Positions 14,143 through 15,674 of a DNA stretch of 15,674 nt are shown one piece after another (position 1 is the first letter of the stretch; every line of letters starts with the position of its first letter). The position numbers and the translations under genes were made by a program. The stretch comes from Lamprocystis purpurea (lineage in GTDB: Bacteria > Pseudomonadota > Gammaproteobacteria > Chromatiales > Chromatiaceae): assembly GCA_020718945.1 (NCBI GenBank), contig DYRB01000017.1, forward strand, positions 1-15,674, given 5' to 3'. The notes under the pieces were generated by a model, which was not told the origin of the DNA, did no database searches, and worked only from the letters and a program-made list of their open reading frames with translations.

Positions 14143-14283
14143 GCCGCAAATGAACGCAAATGAACGCAAATGAACGCGAATCGATTGGGGCTTGCGGCAG
14201 GCGTCCGAATCAACTTGCGGGAGGCTCGGCGGGGGGCGGGTAAGCTAATTGTTCATTTGCGTTCATTTGCGTTCATTTGCGGC
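14143..14283. repeat. Perfect 33-bp inverted repeat of 10-bp units
   Basis: The left arm (14143-14175) is GCC followed by three exact copies of GCAAATGAAC. The right arm (14251-14283) is three copies of GTTCATTTGC followed by GGC, the exact reverse complement. A 75-nt spacer (14176-14250) separates them, starting with a degenerate fourth unit (GCGAATCGAT). The right arm ends 43 nt before the next start codon. No transposase, flanking target duplication or T-run is seen. The arms could form a long RNA hairpin or cruciform, or serve as phased protein-binding sites. I recall similar decamer runs in many environmental genomes, but that is memory and not checked. Confidence 0.9.
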
Positions 14284-14326
14284 TTAATGCGCTTTCGCCC
14301 ACTGGTTTTCTCCCGGAGTCGAGGCC

Positions 14327-15076
14327 ATGACGACACCTGCCATTCGCCGCATCGCCCTGGTCACCGACTTCGGCGCTGGTCCCTACGTCGGCCAGGTCCT
14401 GCTCCGCCTCCAGGCCCTGCTGCCTGGGGTCCCGGCCTTTGATCTCGTCTCGGATCTGCCGCCCTTTCGCCCCGACCTTGCCGCCTACCTGCTCCCGGCC
14501 TTGGTCCGGGATTGCCCGCCCGAGACCCTGTTCCTGTGCGTGGTCGATCCGGGCGTAGGCGGGGCTCGGGCGGCCCTGGCCCTAGCGGTTGACGGTCACT
14601 GGTTCGTCGGCCCGGACAATGGCCTGCTGGCCCCGCTGGCCCGGCGGGCTCGGGACCTGCGGGTGGAGCGGGTCGATTGGCGGCCGACCTGGTCCTCGGA
14701 TAGCTTCCACGGCCGCGACCTCTTTGCGCCTGTCGCCGCACGTCTGTGCCTGGGCCAGGACCTGGCTACAGTGCCCCTGGCCGCCGATGCCCTGGTGGGG
14801 TGGGGCGGCCCTGCCGATCTGGCCAAGGTGGTCTACGTGGACCGCTACGGCAATCTGGTCACCGGCTGGCGGGCCGCCGGTATTGACCACGGGGCCAGAT
14901 TACGGGTTGGGACCCGGAGGCTGGCCCACGCCCGCACCTTCGGTGAGGTCCCGCCGGGGGAGGGGTTCTGGTACGAAAACGGCTTCGGCCTGGTGGAGGT
15001 GGCGGTCAACCAGGGGCGAGCAGACCTGGCCCTGGGGCTCGTTGCCGGGGACGACTTGGGGCCGCCGCTGGTCTGA
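14327..15076 (+). CDS. S-adenosylmethionine hydrolase (SAM hydroxide adenosyltransferase, DUF62 family)
   Basis: The product has 249 residues. Members of this family, related to fluorinase and chlorinase, split S-adenosylmethionine with water-derived hydroxide into adenosine and methionine. The fold signatures are LVTDFG (11-16), VVDPGVGG (72-79), FVGPDNGLL (93-101), SFHGRDLFAPVAA (126-138) and VVYVDRYGNLVTG in the C-terminal domain. The catalytic Asp-Arg-His set of the family appears as Asp74, Arg81 and His128 with the usual 7-residue Asp-Arg spacing. A halogenase role is unlikely because the hydrolase triad is present. GGAG at 14315-14318 is 8 nt before the ATG. It lies beyond the rplQ terminator, so it is probably transcribed separately. 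Its physiological role is uncertain in the family. Confidence 0.9.
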   Translation: MTTPAIRRIALVTDFGAGPYVGQVLLRLQALLPGVPAFDLVSDLPPFRPDLAAYLLPALVRDCPPETLFLCVVDPGVGGARAALALAVDGHWFVGPDNGLLAPLARRARDLRVERVDWRPTWSSDSFHGRDLFAPVAARLCLGQDLATVPLAADALVGWGGPADLAKVVYVDRYGNLVTGWRAAGIDHGARLRVGTRRLAHARTFGEVPPGEGFWYENGFGLVEVAVNQGRADLALGLVAGDDLGPPLV

Positions 15077-15158
15077 GGTGGCCGCCTGGGGCTTGGGTGC
15101 TGGCGCCCGCCCGCCGCTTGGGGTTATCTTCCCCGTCGGACAATACCCGAGGGGCGCC

Positions 15159-15167
15159 GGAGGTGAT
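15159..15167 (+). promoter_or_regulatory. Orphan Shine-Dalgarno-like sequence
   Basis: GGAGGTGAT is complementary over 9 nt to the usual 3' end of 16S rRNA, yet no ATG, GTG or TTG follows within normal spacing. It may be chance or a remnant of a lost gene start. Confidence 0.3.
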
Positions 15168-15212
15168 TCTCGGGCGTCCAAGGCACCTAGACCCCAACCA
15201 TAGTCCCAAAAC

Positions 15213-15216
15213 GGAG
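15213..15216 (+). promoter_or_regulatory. Ribosome binding site feeding a wrong-frame ATG
   Basis: GGAG sits 6 nt before the ATG at 15223, an ideal arrangement. That ATG opens a frame with no recognisable protein, while the AhpD-like reading lies one base further on. This suggests the original gene start has been joined out of frame to its remaining body. Confidence 0.5.
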
Positions 15217-15222
15217 ACCGCC

Positions 15223-15526
15223 ATGCGACTACTGCATCGACATGAACGCCGGGATGCCGGTGGGCATGATGGGCTGGACCCTGGAGCAGGTAGCGGCTAC
15301 CCGCGCCGACCCCGCCGCAGCCCAGCTCCCGGAGCGGGACAAGGCCCTGCTGCTGTTCGTCCTGAATGCCGTCCAGGACGCAACCTCGGTGGTCGCCGCG
15401 GACCTGGATGCCCTGCGCCGCCTCGGCTGGTCCGATGGGGACATCCTGGACGCGCTGGTCCATGGGGCCCGCATGGTGGCCGGCGATATTATCATCAATG
15501 CCTTCAAGATCGAGCGGGACTTCTGA
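15223..15526 (+). pseudogene. Carboxymuconolactone decarboxylase/AhpD-like protein, N-terminal half missing
   Basis: The frame ending at TGA 15524-15526 reads CDYCIDMNAG (from 15224), then GWTLEQVAATR and LPERDKALLLFVLNAVQDA, ending NAFKIERDF. This is the C-terminal half of a carboxymuconolactone decarboxylase-like protein of the AhpD superfamily, whose CxxC pair acts in thiol peroxidase chemistry in active members. The normal N-terminal helices before the CxxC motif are absent, and a TAG at 15188-15190 closes this frame upstream. The only well-placed start, ATG 15223, is in another frame. An internal ATG at 15242 would give 94 residues without the cysteines and lacks a ribosome site. A deletion joining the start codon to the CxxC codons explains this best. 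A sequencing or assembly error is the alternative. Confidence 0.65.
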
Positions 15527-15637
15527 ACCCGGAGAGGGCAATCACCAGGACGAACGGCTCGCCCCGGCAGGCCGGCAGCACCGGGGCCAGATCGGGAGCA
15601 GCAGGTGACGCCCCCGGGTCATGATGTGCCTCCGGTC

Positions 15638-15656
15638 AAGGGCGGGGCCGGCCCTT
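15638..15656. other. Short inverted repeat near window end
   Basis: AAGGGC (15638-15643) and GCCCTT (15651-15656) can pair across a 7-nt GC-rich loop. Only TTT follows the stem start of the run, so it is at best a weak terminator candidate for the remnant gene upstream. Confidence 0.3.
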
Positions 15657-15674
15657 TGTGCCGAGGCCCCAACC

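Larger units (their letters stand above)
15077..15222 (+). other. Upstream region of the AhpD-like remnant
   Basis: No gene is seen in these 146 bases. A weak promoter-like pair, TTGGGG (15118-15123) and GACAAT (15139-15144) with 15 bp between, is possible but poor. GGAGGTGAT at 15159-15167 matches the 16S rRNA tail but has no start codon at useful distance. GGAG at 15213-15216 precedes the ATG at 15223. Confidence 0.4.

Noticed and set aside
14143..14283. CRISPR array or transposon ends
   Set aside because: The 10-bp units have no spacers between them and no Cas or transposase gene is near. No target duplication was visible at the outer edges.
14170..14442. 90-residue + strand frame across the inverted repeat
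   Set aside because: It translates the decamer repeat (HLRSFAFICG-type residues) and the wrong frame of the SAM hydrolase gene. The repeat itself explains it.
15542..15622. 26-residue minus-strand frame with GGAGG 6 nt before its ATG
   Set aside because: It has a good ribosome site, but the peptide is Arg/Pro/Cys-rich, unlike any family I know, and a single short frame in GC-rich DNA is weak evidence.
15097..15624. Open + strand frame of 175 residues overlapping the AhpD-like remnant
   Set aside because: Its sequence is Arg/Gly/Pro-rich shadow reading. The neighbouring frame carries clear family motifs, so this frame is not the original product even though ATG 15223 has a good ribosome site.

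Overview
This window is the conserved ribosomal-protein supercluster of a GC-rich gammaproteobacterium. It runs from the last codons of tuf through the S10, spc and alpha gene blocks to rplQ, followed by a short accessory stretch. The proteins closely match the lengths and motifs of E. coli homologues. Examples are the zinc-free 101-residue S14, the Cys3His L36 and the L16 arginine motif. High GC, the tuf-rpsJ junction and the flavour of the downstream genes fit a purple sulfur bacterium of the Chromatiaceae or a relative, but that placement is inference.

Layout: tuf 3' end (1-83); S10 block rpsJ-rplC-rplD-rplW-rplB-rpsS-rplV-rpsC-rplP-rpmC-rpsQ (89-5216); spc block rplN-rplX-rplE-rpsN-rpsH-rplF-rplR-rpsE-rpmD-rplO-secY-rpmJ (5307-11015); alpha block rpsM-rpsK-rpsD-rpoA-rplQ (11108-14027). 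All genes are on the + strand in the standard order. Spacing is tight: there are several 1-14 nt overlaps, and the longest internal gaps are 90, 114 and 92 nt. A good promoter candidate with an extended -10 element lies between rpmJ and rpsM, and a strong intrinsic terminator follows rplQ. The products assemble the two ribosomal subunits, and the cluster also supplies the SecY translocon core and the RNA polymerase alpha subunit.

After the terminator come a perfect 33-bp inverted repeat built from 10-bp units (14143-14283), a complete S-adenosylmethionine hydrolase (DUF62-type) gene (14327-15076), and the remains of a carboxymuconolactone decarboxylase/AhpD-like gene (15223-15526). That last gene appears to have lost its N-terminal half. 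The final 148 bases hold no gene I can support.

Most of the window is ordinary core genome. I did not find a convincing new system. The points most worth checking are the decamer inverted repeat, the apparent microhomology deletion in the AhpD-like gene, the missing S10 leader caused by the 5-nt tuf-rpsJ spacing, and the alpha promoter with a hairpin at the predicted transcript 5' end.
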